DNA from: Diphasiastrum complanatum
Taxonomy: Eukaryota > Streptophyta > Lycopodiopsida > Lycopodiales > Lycopodiaceae
Length of the DNA stretch: 64,000 nucleotides
Direction: 5' to 3'
Assembly (NCBI GenBank): GCA_029204225.1
Contig: CM055097.1
Coordinates: 52,570,592-52,634,591 of the forward strand
In this document: positions 1 through 11,232 of the stretch, in pieces
How positions within the stretch are numbered: the stretch's first letter is position 1
Layout: each line of letters begins with the position of its first letter
Position numbers and translations under genes: made by a program
Notes under the pieces: generated by a model
What the model saw: the letters and a program-made list of their open reading frames with translations, nothing else
The model's database searches: none
Told to the model about the DNA's origin: nothing

Positions 1-279
1 GATCTAAGGAAAATGGTCAACTCTTATCTTCTAGTACTCTATACACACGTGTGAACATCCACTTGCCATGTGGGAGCATTTACTCATGCACATGCAAGGA
101 AATGCTAATTTGTAGGTGACTAGTCAACTTGACTAAAAACTAGTCATTTCATGTTCACACTAACTAGAATGATACAAAATCAACCTGGATATATACAAAC
201 ATGAAAAGTACATCCTTTCACACGTGGGAATAGGCTCCACATGTGTGAAATCAGATCATCAACATATTCTAATGTTTGA
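1..279. repeat. LTR-like fragment with paired CACGTG palindromes
   Basis: There is no coding potential. It contains a perfect CACACGTGTG palindrome at 44-53. A composite at 216-251 has two near-palindromes (TTTCACACGTGGG and CCACATGTGTGAAAT) separated by a short AATAGGCT-type spacer. The same composite occurs inside the LTRs at 31448-31484 and, in a variant form, at 12187-12220 and 43380-43413, so this stretch is probably part of a copia-type LTR. No TG..CA boundary or target duplication is visible here. Confidence 0.4.
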
Positions 280-1848
280 TCAATATTTACATGAACCTAT
301 GTCAAGTGAGAAGTGACAATTTTCAACAGGTGTGTTGTGTGTCGTTGAACCATCCGATGATGATGCATCACACTCAACGTCATCATTATCTTGTGAAGCT
401 TGCACATGATCATCCTCCGAAATTGTGTCATTGAATCCGTCATCACGATCTTGTTCATGAGGTGCATTAGTTGGCAGCGCCATGTCCTCGACGACATCTC
501 TATCTTCAAAAATTCATTTACCTTGAGGAGTGACTTGAATCACGTGCCACCATTTGGGATCTGAACGATCGGGATGAAAGAATACCTGTAATTGATCGAT
601 GGTACTATATGCCAGATATCATCCACGTGCTTCCATGCTGGAGAATTGGCAGGGATCCTCATAGTATCATCTGATGAACGATTGCTCGAATGCCATGTCA
701 TTAGCTCCACGATGGAATTACACTTAAACATGTGCCGTATCCTGGGTATGATGGAAAAATGTCTTACCACCTTGGCAGGTATGGTCGCTCCTTGTAAATC
801 TTGTCTGTAGCGATGTTCCCCACAGCATGGACACGTGCTTGCCTCCTCAAACTCGTCTCGATATAAGATGCAATTATTGGGACATGCATGAATACTCTTG
901 TAATCCATGCCGATCGCGGATAGCATTTTCTTGGCTTCTTGTACCACCATGGTGTTACTTGGGGGCAACATTTTCCTGAGCAAACTACGACAAAATATAT
1001 ATTTATGTAGTTAGTAATATGTAATTTCTTGCAATGCATGAATTAAAAATAAAACGAAATTAGAGCAATTTGTCTATAACACACATGAAGCTAGGAACCT
1101 TACAAAAACAACTCCGTGACGCTTGCATCCGACCACCTGTACTTAGTTTGCAAGTTCAAAAGTAGCAAACAAGCTTGCAACTTTACATTTGTGCACCCTC
1201 ATACAAAGGCGTGGATGCCAAGCCACACATCATCTCTTCTTCCCTTGTCAATGTGGCCTCGGGTGGGTTTGTGATCAATGCATCCATCATGTCATCCATG
1301 TCCCCCTTGTGATCATGCGATGTGAATGGCACATCCTCGTATGTTGTGTCTCCTTGGGACATATCTTCATGGAAGTCCACGAGTGGTGTATGTGAGAAAA
1401 GTGGTGGCTCTCATGCGCTTGCACGTCTGAATCTTGCGGATTGCATGGAAACATCTGGTTAAATTCTAGTCATGTGAGTGTGAGTCATCATCCTACACAA
1501 TACAAGTGCAACAACAATCAAGAATAACAAAATATTTCTCCAATCAGAAAGGGCACCAAACAATATACATGGAAAAGGAGCGTGCAATCATGTTTTTTAG
1601 CAATACAAAGAGCTTTGCAAAGTAGAACTCACCGAAGAACCGACCTCCGTCCGCACAAATGATGAATCCCTCTCAATTTGACCATACATGCGAACATGTG
1701 ATATAGTGGTACGTCGCTCTCGTCGCAGTGCATACTTACATCGTGCACATGGGCATGGTATTCTCTGGATTAACCAGGCCTCTGATCCTATATGTAATGG
1801 TCCTGCCTCATCATCTGAAGATGAGGAACGTGAACTCGCCATTTGCAT
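280..1848 (-). pseudogene. CACTA (En/Spm) transposase, internally deleted
   Basis: Read on the minus strand, three blocks of a TNP2-type CACTA transposase appear in order. Block 1848-1597 holds a transposase-associated domain with IPCPCARCKYA. Block 1380-1090 has an acidic linker followed by a PLYEG motif and a degenerate LKVV-like segment with one in-frame stop. Block 990-608 has the transposase core start (EAKKMLSAIG, IHACPNNCILYRDEF, CPCCGEHRY, VVRHFSIIPRIRHMF). Between the last two a GTAAGG donor (about 1100) and a TCGTAG acceptor (about 990) suggest an intron. At about 608 the core breaks off and continues as the family's C-terminal segment (HPDRSDPKWWHV, about 570; acidic tail at 483-280). 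Several hundred central residues are therefore deleted, and stops and frameshifts make the copy inactive. Confidence 0.8.
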
Positions 1849-3724
1849 CGGTGCACCTTGGCAGTTGACAATGGATGGAATACAAAATTAGAAATGATCA
1901 GCAATACTTAAAACAAACTAGATAAATGCATTGAGATGAATAAAAGACATGTATATAATAACTAAATTTGAGTCTAGTGCAACTAGTCTCTTGACAATAC
2001 AATTGCAAGATAAATTAAACCAAATTTTAAAATCATTCTAATTAAACTCTTACTTATTTAGATTTGTCGCAAGGCCACCCAACTGCAATTTTGTGATCCA
2101 TGCTCCTTCGTTTGTGACAAGGCCAAATGCAATCTAGTGAAGAGCGAGTACTAATGCATATAGGCATGGATCGGATTACGCCTTGTAATGCAAACCATGC
2201 CTACGTACATCATTACATGGCTAGCCTCGCTCTTCAGTTATCCCAAACCAATGAAAACTGAGATTTGCATATTGTTCTACTTTTGTGTCCAATTGAGGGG
2301 TTGTACGAGGGAGAGGGGGGGGAGGGGGGGCTTTTAAGAGGTTCAAGATTCCATACTCCTAAACTAATGAAAACAACAGGGATCTGCATGATCTGCTTGA
2401 TAAGAATCTAATTTTGTACAATCAATTGCAAAAGAGTATGTCATTGAGGAGTTCAAGGTGTTTTTGATCGATTCTTCTTTGCTTTTGGATCTTTGCACAT
2501 AGAAAGTTCTCGCCAGTTTTTTTACTATACTATATTGTCGGTTTTCTCGATTTTTGGAAATAGGTCAGGATCGGGTTTCTATAAGAACCGTCAGTTCCTA
2601 TACCAGGTTCCCAATATACACTATTTTTATAAAAATTAATAAAAAAATTATTTCAAAAATGATTATTGCATACTATGTTAAGATTTGATCACATTATTTA
2701 TCAAAACACATGTGGAAGCCACGTACAAAAAGGTGTAAGCGCACAAAATTTGAGCATTCCTCCACTTATCAATTACTCATAAAAATTGCACACTCTTTGA
2801 TGCCTATGATATTTCAATTGTGCAAAAAAAAAAAACACACTTCACAGCTAAACAACTTACACTCTAAAAATATGACTTGTATAAAAGCCGCTGAAAAAAA
2901 GTCTTGTTGCACAATGTCTTTAATTTTTAACATTCCAACTACCAACTAGCTACCCATCAACAAAAAGGATAACCTTAAAAAAAGTCTTGTTACAATATTA
3001 TCTATCTTAACATCCTCGATCTCATCCTACTCATAAATAAATAGTCACTTGCTAAAAGCCCTTAATGAATGTTAGGTTCTGTAGGGTGAATTGATACTCG
3101 GGTTATCCCCATCTCCAAGGCTCAAAGGGACCTGGCAGTTTTCAACCGTGGCCGATTCTTACAAAAGAGCATAACCGTCGGTTCTACACATATGCCGATT
3201 CTTGAAAAATAGTGTACCCACAGGTTAGGGTCTTTAGAACCGGGTGATAAGTGGGTTGAGAACCAAAAATAATAAATCGTTACCCGGCCAACACTGGTTC
3301 GGACATATGTAAATGGATCCCTTGGAAAATTACAGTTTTGCAAATTCACTACTTTTGATAAAAGTCAAATTTCAGAATTTTGGATAGTTGGACGCCCAAA
3401 AATAGTGGTTGGATGCCAAATACATCGATGTTTGGACACTTATGACATTCTTTAACCAGATGATCAGTACAATATAGCAGATAAAAAATTGTGCCATCCA
3501 GTGCACTATATATTCTTTGACAAGGCTTGAAAATATAACGGCCAACAATCTTTGAAAGTTGTGTGATTTTAGAATGCATCAATTTTGAGTTAATTTTAGC
3601 ATTTAGTGGAGGCCTCGGAATGAACCTCGGAATAGACCATGGAATACTGACTAATTTTAATTTAGTATCCATCTAATGACCTTTATTAGCCCACTTATAT
3701 AAACATTTAAGCCATAAACCCAAA
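1849..3724. other. AT-rich stretch without recognisable gene
   Basis: No supportable coding region. A G-rich tract lies at 2305-2331. Two parts (2520-2610 and 3090-3330) repeatedly carry AACCG/CGGTT-type words (such as GAACCGTCAG and GAACCGGGTG), as in the subterminal regions of some CACTA transposons. They could be the 5' flank of the transposase at 280-1848, but no TIR was found. Confidence 0.35.
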
Positions 3725-5576
3725 AAAAATGTCATTTTGGCATCAATGATGACTTTTAAAAAGTTGTCATATAAACCAGAATAAATGACGATTTTCTAGG
3801 CCATCATTTATGCCATTTTCTTTGCAGGAACTAATATTTAAGTCTAGATATCACATATATTTATCATATTATGTAGTAATCCATCCATTCATGTCTAAAT
3901 TTACCTACTTATATTATACATGGAATATTATACCCATTCACATGTTCAATACCGTGGATTCAATATTAATACATCAATATGTATCAGAAAGTATATGACA
4001 CACACTTATATCAACTTAAGACTGCTATACTGTTATCTTAATTCAACTACTTTTGTCCACCTCCTTATCTTCACATTTAATTCACAAAACTAAAAGAATA
4101 TACCATTTTTGGCATAAATGATGGCTTTTGAAAAGCTGTCATATAAACAGAATAAACGACAGTTTTTTAGGTCATCATTTATGCCAATTTCTTGCATAAA
4201 ATGATGATTTAAGTCTAGATAACACATATATCTATCGCATTCTTCTACGTGTAAATTGAGCTTCTTATGTTATACATGGGATATTGTATCTATCGACATG
4301 TTCAATATTGTTTGGTTCACTACTAACACATTGGAATACATATATTCGATGTTTATCAATAAATATATGATACACTTATATCAGCTTAAGGGTGTAATAC
4401 TATCATATCCATCTAATTAGTTTTATCTGGCATGAGACTAAAAAAATGTCATTTTGGGCATAAAGGACAGTTTTTGAAAAGCTGTCCTATAAACCAGCAT
4501 AAATGACTGTTGATCTAGGTTGTCATTGATGCCATTTTATGCATGAACTGATATTTAAGTCTAGATATCACCTATATCTTATACCAACTCAAGAGTGTTA
4601 TACTATTATATCCATGTAGCTACCTTTATCTGGCCACTTATCTAAACATTTAAGCCATTAACGCAAAAAAATGTCATTTTTGGCATAAATGATGGCTTTT
4701 GAAAGTTGTCATACAAACCAGAATAAACGACGGCTTTCTAGGCCGTCATATATGAAACGTTTTTTGCAAGAACTGATATTTAAGTCTAGATATCACCTAT
4801 ATCTTATACCAACTTAAGAGTGTTATACCATTATATCCATGTAGCTACCTTTATCTGCCCACTTATCTAAACATTTAAGCCATTAACGCAAAAAAATGTC
4901 ATTTTTGGCATAAATGACGGCTTTTGAAAAGTTGTCATATAAACCAGAATAGACGATGGCTTTCTAGGCCATCATTTATGAAACTTTTTTTGCAAGAACT
5001 GATATTTAAGTCTATATATCACATATGTTTATCATTTTATGTAGTAAGCTTCCATTCATGTCTAAATTTACCTACTTATGTTATACATGGAATATTATAC
5101 CCATCCACATGTTCAATACCATTGGATTCAATATTATTATTGATCAATACATCAACATGTATCAAAAAGTACATGACGCACACTTATATCAACATAAGAC
5201 TGCTAAATCGTTATCTTAATCTAACCACTTTTGTCCACCTCCTTATCTACACATTTGACCCACAAAACTAGAAGAATATACCATTTTTGGCATAAATGAT
5301 GCTTTTAAAAAGCTGTCATATAAACAAAATAAACGACAGTTGTCTACGCCATCATTTATGCCAGTTTCTTGCACGAAATGATGATTTAAGTCTATATATA
5401 TCACATATATCTATCTTATTCATGTATGTGTAAATTTAGCTATTTATGTTATACATGGCATATTATACGATGTGTTCAATACCATCAAATTCAATACTTA
5501 TACATTGAAATACATATAATCGACGTATATAAAATAAAATATGACACACTTATATCAACTTAAGGGTGTTATACCA
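3725..5576 (+). repeat. CACTA subterminal repeat array, left copy
   Basis: Six diverged units begin near 3729, 4103, 4445, 4668, 4899 and 5280, each opening with a TGTCATTTTTGGCATAAATG-like phrase. Each unit carries two hairpin-forming words: one with a CTTTTGAAAAG core between ATGACGG-type arms, and one with a TTTCTAGG core between GACGATGGC and GCCATCATT. The arms match the sequence just inside the CACTACAAG end at 48556, which ties the array to CACTA transposons, where subterminal repeats bind transposase. Units alternate between about 225 bp and about 340-380 bp. The array is repeated in inverted orientation at 49229-51590. Confidence 0.75.
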
Positions 5577-5838
5577 TTGTGGAGCCTCATGATCCCACAT
5601 TATCCAAAATTATTGTTTATATTGTAAAAATTTTCAATTTTTATACATGTAAATGTGCTATAGTGCCTAGATTCAAGGCCTATTTGCACTTTGTAAATTC
5701 ACATTTAGGTTAGAACTCGCGACGTTTTGTGCAACGTTCTATAGATACGCAGTAGCGGATCTCAACCAACATCTTAACGGTTGGTAAATGACATTGAGGC
5801 CAGTGATCATTCCTATAAGGTTAACACTTCATGCCATT
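5577..5838. repeat. Dispersed repeat G, left copy (possible LTR fragment)
   Basis: This begins TGTGGAGCCTCATGATCCC (about 5578) and runs to TTCATGCCATTGTA. An inverted copy lies at 48961-49228, also directly beside the subterminal array. Both copies lose similarity within 2-3 bases of the same point (CCATTGTA), which suggests a shared element end or a shared breakpoint. The TG start hints at an LTR, but no CA end, primer site or target duplication is seen. Confidence 0.5.
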
Positions 5839-5879
5839 GTACTTACGCATTTGTACAGATTTGAGTATCAATAGAGAGA

Positions 5880-6200
5880 GAAGAGAGCCAATTTTTTTTA
5901 AGCTTAAGCATTCTTTTTGTTTGATGAATATATTCGCTAGTTGCTGTCTAATTTGATTGCTTACTGTTATCCAAAGAGCCTGAAAGATAAAGTAATTTTG
6001 ATAATCACAGACCTTGACCAAATCGTTTCACTATTGGTGATCATGGATGCCAATTTACCCAAATATCTTTGGATAACCAAATATGCCGCTGTAGTATTCA
6101 TTGTGAATATTACACATTGCATTCCATTTACCATCTTATATACCCTTATCATACAAAAGACGAGATTGTTCTCTCTCTTGAGGAACGATCAAACCTTTTA
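5880..6200 (+). pseudogene. Copia integrase scrap
   Basis: A short open stretch at 5941-6210 contains MDANLPKYLW and, 13 residues later, NITHCIPFT. This resembles the post-catalytic part of plant Ty1/copia integrases (typical pattern: ANLPxxLWAEAV..AVYLxNRTP). No catalytic residues and no neighbouring copia domains remain. It lies just before the gypsy primer-binding site, so it may have been carried into that element's LTR or lie beneath it. The match is short and the identification tentative. Confidence 0.35.
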
Positions 6201-6255
6201 TACTACTTAATTCATTGATTTTGTGGTAATCTATAATGACTAGTCCACCACATAA

Positions 6256-6276
6256 TTTGGCGTTGTTGCCAGGGAG
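6256..6276 (+). other. Primer-binding site of the gypsy element
   Basis: TTTGGCGTTGTTGCCAGGG closely resembles the TGGCGCCGTTGCCGGGG string that follows the 5' LTR in plant Athila/Tat-type gypsy elements, where it pairs with the tRNA 3' end (often tRNA-Asp). Differences are single transitions, consistent with decay. It sits about 80 bases before the first gag ATG at 6341. Confidence 0.6.
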
Positions 6277-6340
6277 ATGAATTTCATCTTTTGTGATATT
6301 TTTAAGTGTATTATATCTACAAATCTTTCTCATGTAATTC

Positions 6341-8191
6341 ATGCCAAAAACATACTCTCAAGCAACCATTGAACAGAAATGTTTAGAGCGTGCACAACGA
6401 ATAGAAGCATATAAGAGATCTAGAGATTTGTATTTGTAGAATTTGTGAAACTTGCCAATTAGAGCAAGATTAACACCTGAAGCATTTATACGATCTTCTA
6501 AACGCTACTACAATATTTGTAGATTCATTCGAGAAAAGATCCGTTAAAACACCAAGTTCTATAGATTTATCAGAATTAGATTCGTCTGATTTCACTTACG
6601 AACCAAGTTTAGAATCAAAATCTTCTTCCTCAGAACCATCATCTGAGCATAGTCTAGATCCTAATCCTCCTAGTCCTCCAAGTCCACCTAGTTCACCACC
6701 ACCTGATAATATGGGTAACCCAGCGCCAACCACATCTACAAAAATCAGATACGATTTTTTTAAAGGATCATCATCTGAAGATGCGGACAATTATTTGTCT
6801 CAATTTGAATCTATTACTATAGCAAATAAAAAACATATAGACGAGGACAAAGTTAGAATTTTGCCAGGTCTTCTACGGAAGCAGGCTAGGATTTGGTACA
6901 TTCAATTAGTACCAGAAACAATTGATACTTGGAACGCCTTGAAAGCAGCCTTTCTTAAGCAGTTTAGGGAGATAGGATACTCCACTAGATTCTTGGCTCG
7001 ACTTAATTTTGTTGAAAAGAAGTCAAAGGAATCACTTAGAAAGTATACTCATAGAGTTAAGAATTTAATAGAAAAGTTAGGAGCCCAATATCCGATTCCT
7101 ATGCAAAACGAATGGTTCTTGGGCAGCTTGTCTAAGAAAATAGATCGTTATTGTCGACAGGAATTGATGACTTCTTTGGAAGATGTCATCGCCTTTGTTG
7201 AGAATTACGAAACTTCTCGAATTACTCGTAGACGAAGAAATGAAAGAAAAAGTAGTAAAAAGCATAAATCGAATCATACAAAAGAATCTGAATCATCTAC
7301 CAAGTCTGAATCGAAATCTGATTCAGCAGATGAGGAAGATTCTTCAGAGTATTCATCTTATTCTTCCTCATTAGAAGAAGAATCTTCTTATAGGAAATCC
7401 AAGAATAGGAACTTAGATAGGAAGAAAAGAATGGAGAAATTCGAAAAGATGGATCCATATAGGAAGCATGTTGAGATATTAACAAAAAAAATGACTTAAA
7501 AGTCCAAATGTCTGACGTTAAAGCCAAACGAAAAAAAAGACTTAACGCCAATGTTTAATGTACCACTTGTGGGAAGGAAGGTCATTCTAAGACCAATTGT
7601 CCCAGTTTACAGACTAACTATTTAGAAGAGGAATTATTCCTCTGTCCAATTAATAATTATGAGGAGGTAGCTTGTACTGCAACTCCTACTAACCAAAAGA
7701 ACATTATACCAAAACAGCGTACTGCTCAACAGGACACTATTTTGAGTAGAGGGGGGACAAGAGATTCCACTCTTCCACCCAGAGTAAGGGATTCGTGCTA
7801 CAATTGCGAAGCCCCGGGTCACTATTCCCCTGATTTTCCTAAACCCAAGAGGTCAGTAGGATATGTGTCGCTCTGTGCTAAATGTAAAGGTGAAGGGCAT
7901 GTCACTGCTGAATGTCCTCAGCCACAACAACCGCGGTCTAAACCGAGGTTTGTAAACACGCCTAGAGAAGATGACCTTCGGCCATCTAAAACTAACACTG
8001 ACATGATAGTTCAGAGGATAGAAGTAGAGTCCGAATCATTAGATCAAGACCATCAACGGTCTGATTTAGATGTAGAGATAAATAAAGTAACTACTAGAAG
8101 TAGTAAAGATTCTTCAACTCTTAAAGATAAAAAGAAAACTAAGACGAAGTTTGCGAAAAACGCGACAGAAAAAGCGAAAGTCGCAGAATAG
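6341..8191 (+). pseudogene. Gypsy gag with three zinc knuckles
   Basis: Gag opens at ATG 6341 and is stopped after 32 codons (6438). An open frame resumes at about 6528 with a Ser/Pro-rich linker, then the retrotransposon gag core at 6711-7200 (key residues RIWYIQLV, TWNALKAAFLKQF). A charged Ser/Glu/Lys tail follows to 7499. An A-run near 7485-7494 marks a frameshift into the frame holding CTTCGKEGHSKTNC (about 7560-7602). Two further knuckles follow: CYNCEAPGHYSPDF (about 7797; last Cys replaced by Phe) and CAKCKGEGHVTAEC (about 7876). Most retroelement gags carry one or two knuckles. This protein would package the element RNA in virus-like particles; the copy is broken by a frameshift and stops. 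Confidence 0.8.
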
Positions 8192-9600
8192 TCAGTAAAA
8201 ATTTCCAATAATAAAGAATTAGACCTTAATAGGCCTACTGAAAAATATTATGATGTTGATATTAGTTCAGAAGCTTAAAAGCTTTTAGTCGAAGAAACTA
8301 GAAAAGTTAAGAAAGTAACATTTTTAGATCCAGTTATAAGTAGCGAGATACCTAGAGATGTATTGCCACTTAGAACCCGTTCTTATGATACAGTAGAAGA
8401 CCTTGTCTCTAAAATGCCCAATATAACTTTTAAACAATTATTAGATGATAATCAGTATTATAAGAAAGATATTAAGCAATTTTTGCAAAGGAAAAAGAAA
8501 AGAAAAGTGAAGTTACCATTAGTCAATGTAGGATTAGTTAACTACGGTGATGAAGGTCAACCAGAGATTCAGGTAGTAAACAATGGCTACATTTTAGATA
8601 GTGTGCCCATAGATTCTGGATCTAGCGTGAACATAATGACTACAGAAACAACATACGAGTTAGGCATTCACCATAAAATAGCACCCGCATTAAGCCATTT
8701 AAGGTTAGCTGATGCAACTAGAATATTGCCAATAGGAGAATTGTCCCAAGTTACAATTTATATTGGAGACCATAAGTTCCTAATGGATTTTATAATATTA
8801 AGAACTACAAGAGAATCTTCGTATAAAGTATTATTAGGACGACCATGGCTCTACCAGGCCGATGTCATAACCCACTGGAAGAAGAAGGAGATTACCTTCA
8901 GAGATCAGATGGAGACACCGACGGGGAAAAGTCATAAAAGAATTACGATATCCTTGGAAAAGGATAAGTATGAAGGTGAGACACCTTCATCATCCTCGAG
9001 CTATACTTCGAAGGATGGAGGGCTTCAGTCCATAAGGACTGAGGAAGGGGATAGGTTTGTTACAATAAGTATATCTGCATACAGTAATAAAGTAGAATAT
9101 GTAGATAGAGAAGATTGTGGAGTCCCAGAGATTAGTGCTATTATAGGAGATCATACTATAGATAGAATACTAATAGACTCATGATCTAGTATCAACTTAT
9201 TAACAGAAACATTGGTTAAGAAATTGGGCCATGAAATCCATTTAGCAGACGCATCCAAATGCATACCAGTAGGTGAGCTAAAAGGTTTTAGTGTAGTTAT
9301 AGAGACAAAGATGTTGATTATGAATTTCTTTGTCATAAACCCAGTAGATACACCACCGTATTCAATATTATTTGGAAGACCATGGCTATATCAAGCAGAT
9401 GCTATTATAAACTGGTCTACCAACATTCTCATAGTCAGTCCAATAGGGGGTTACCTTTTTAGATGGGGTGAGGAGTTAGCCAGACCTGCTGAATCCTGGA
9501 TCAATTTCATAGAATGCTATGAGATTGAGGATGATGAGAAAATACCAACAACATCCGAGTCGAGAGAAGTTCTGGGTGGAACCAGAGCAAGCCTGACCGA
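8192..9600 (+). pseudogene. Gypsy protease region with two retropepsin-like domains
   Basis: Two aspartic-protease domains lie in tandem in one frame. The first (about 8565-8900) has IDSGSSVNIM and LGRPWLYQAD. The second (about 9120-9450) has LIDS, then a TGA at 9182-9184 exactly where the active-site Gly of DSG is expected, then SSINLL, and later FGRPWLYQAD. The shared order (active-site loop, LADAT/LADAS, a P-V/I-GEL motif, GRPWLYQAD) indicates internal duplication. Further stops lie at 8189 and 8276. In an intact element this region would cleave Gag-Pol. A Ser-rich linker (8980-9060) separates the two domains. Confidence 0.75.
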
Positions 9601-10636
9601 AGGGATGGTAGATAAAACAAATTATGTAGAAATAGAAATTAATGAAAATAAAATTTTGAATTTATATAAACACCAATCGGACCAAGAACGTGAACAGTAT
9701 ATATTACTTCTTCAGAAATACCAAAACATATTTGCTTGGTCGATGGACGATTTAATAGGAATACCAGTTAAATGGGACAAACATATAATAGATCTTATTC
9801 AGGGAACAATATTTGTTAGGCAGTGCCAATATAGATTGAATCCAAAGTATTCTTTGTTAGGTAAAGGCAAATTAGATAGACATCTTAGAGCGGGTATTAT
9901 ATATCCTGTTCTAAGCAGTGAGTGGGTGTCACCAATAGGTATAGTACCTAAGAAGAAGACAAGCAAGATTAGAGTCTGCCAAGATTTTAGAAAACTAAAT
10001 GCTGCTACAGCAAAGGATTATCATCATTTGCCATATACAGATACTATTCTTGACCAGGTAGCTAGTCATGAACGTTATTGCTTTTTAGATGGATTCTCAG
10101 GTTGTAAACAAGTTTTTATCAAAGAGGAAGATAGATCCAAGACCACTTTTACCACTGATTGGGGGACGTACGCGTATACGCAAATGCCCTTTGGACTTTG
10201 TAATGCACCTGCCACATTCCAATGTATGATGACGAACATTTTTCAAAAAATTTTAAGGAAGTTTTTAGAAATTTTCATGGATGGCTTTTGTGTCTATTCA
10301 TTAACTAAAGACCATTTAGACTCATAAGAGAAGACATTGAGAAGATGTCAAGAGACATCTCTTAAGTTGCATCCAGCCAAGTGTTATTTCGGGATGAGAG
10401 AAGGCATCCTGTTAGGACATAAAATTTCAAAGGACGGTATACAAGCCGACATCAAAAAAGTAAAAATGATTTTAGAGCTATTAGAACCAACTAATCTATG
10501 AGAGCTTAGAGGTTTTCTAGGGCATTATCGTAGGATAATTAAGGATTATGCCATAGTAGTAACTCCTTTAACAAGTTTATTAAAAAAGTTTGTTGAGTAC
10601 CATTGGTCACAGGACCATCAACAAGCTTTTGATAAG
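9601..10636 (+). pseudogene. Gypsy reverse transcriptase, inactive
   Basis: Standard gypsy RT motifs are readable: YRLNPKY, GIIYPVLSSEWVSPIGIVPKK, RVCQDFRKLNAAT, FLDGFSGCKQ, TTFTTDWGTYAYTQMPFGLCNAPATFQ and, in the catalytic box, FMDGFCVYS. The second Asp of the usual (M/V)DD pair is Gly, so this copy is catalytically dead even apart from its stops (10325, 10501). Beyond the first stop the frame continues with KLHPAKCYFG-type and ELRGFLGHYRR motifs (10360-10560), the RT thumb/connection. Confidence 0.85.
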
Positions 10637-11110
10637 TTGAAACAGTCATTAGTAGAAGCCACTGGAGTTAGACCTCCAAATTGGGCTAAAAAATCCCTTG
10701 TATATGTAGACACATCATCATTTGCAATAGGTGTAGTGCTTACTCAAAAACATGACCAAAATATAGATTACCCAATTTATTATGCAGGTAGGCAACTCAT
10801 TGCATTAGAAAAGAACTATTCTGCTATAGAGTGGGAAGCACTAGGAATGATTTATTCAATAAATAAATTTAGACATTATCTTTTAGGATACCCTTTTGTT
10901 TTTCACGAAGATCACTATGCAGTGAAACATTTAGTGAATAAACTTGATCTTTCGGGTAGGGTAGCTAGATGGGTATTGTTATTAGATGAGTTTAATTATG
11001 AAGTAGAATTAAGAAGAGGCAAGGATCATCAAAATGCTGATTATATATCCCGCCTCCAAAAAAAAATCAATTTAATCCCATTTCTGATGAATTTTCGGAT
11101 GAACATATAA
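10637..11110 (+). pseudogene. Gypsy RNase H
   Basis: It is in frame with the RT. LVYVDTSSFAIGVVLTQ carries the first catalytic Asp, YYAGRQLIALEKNYSAIEWEALGMI the Glu region, and FVFHEDHYAVKHLV aligns with the usual VxTDHxAL but has Glu-Asp-His in place of Thr-Asp-His. GKDHQNADYISRL matches the conserved G..N..AD.LSR ending. It would degrade RNA in RNA:DNA hybrids during replication. The domain is nearly full length, but the polyprotein around it is interrupted. Confidence 0.85.
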
Positions 11111-11232
11111 TGCGTATTCAATCATAAACATCAATTTATATGGATATTATTAATTTTTTACAGGACCAAATTTATCCTGAACATTTTAATAAACATCAAA
11201 AAACTGTTTTCCTTTCAAAAGTAGGACCTTAA

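Noticed and set aside
3725-5576. Regular repeats resembling a CRISPR array
   Set aside because: Units are 225-380 bp, diverged and contain hairpins matching CACTA termini; there are no 23-47 bp direct repeats with unique spacers, and the DNA is eukaryotic.
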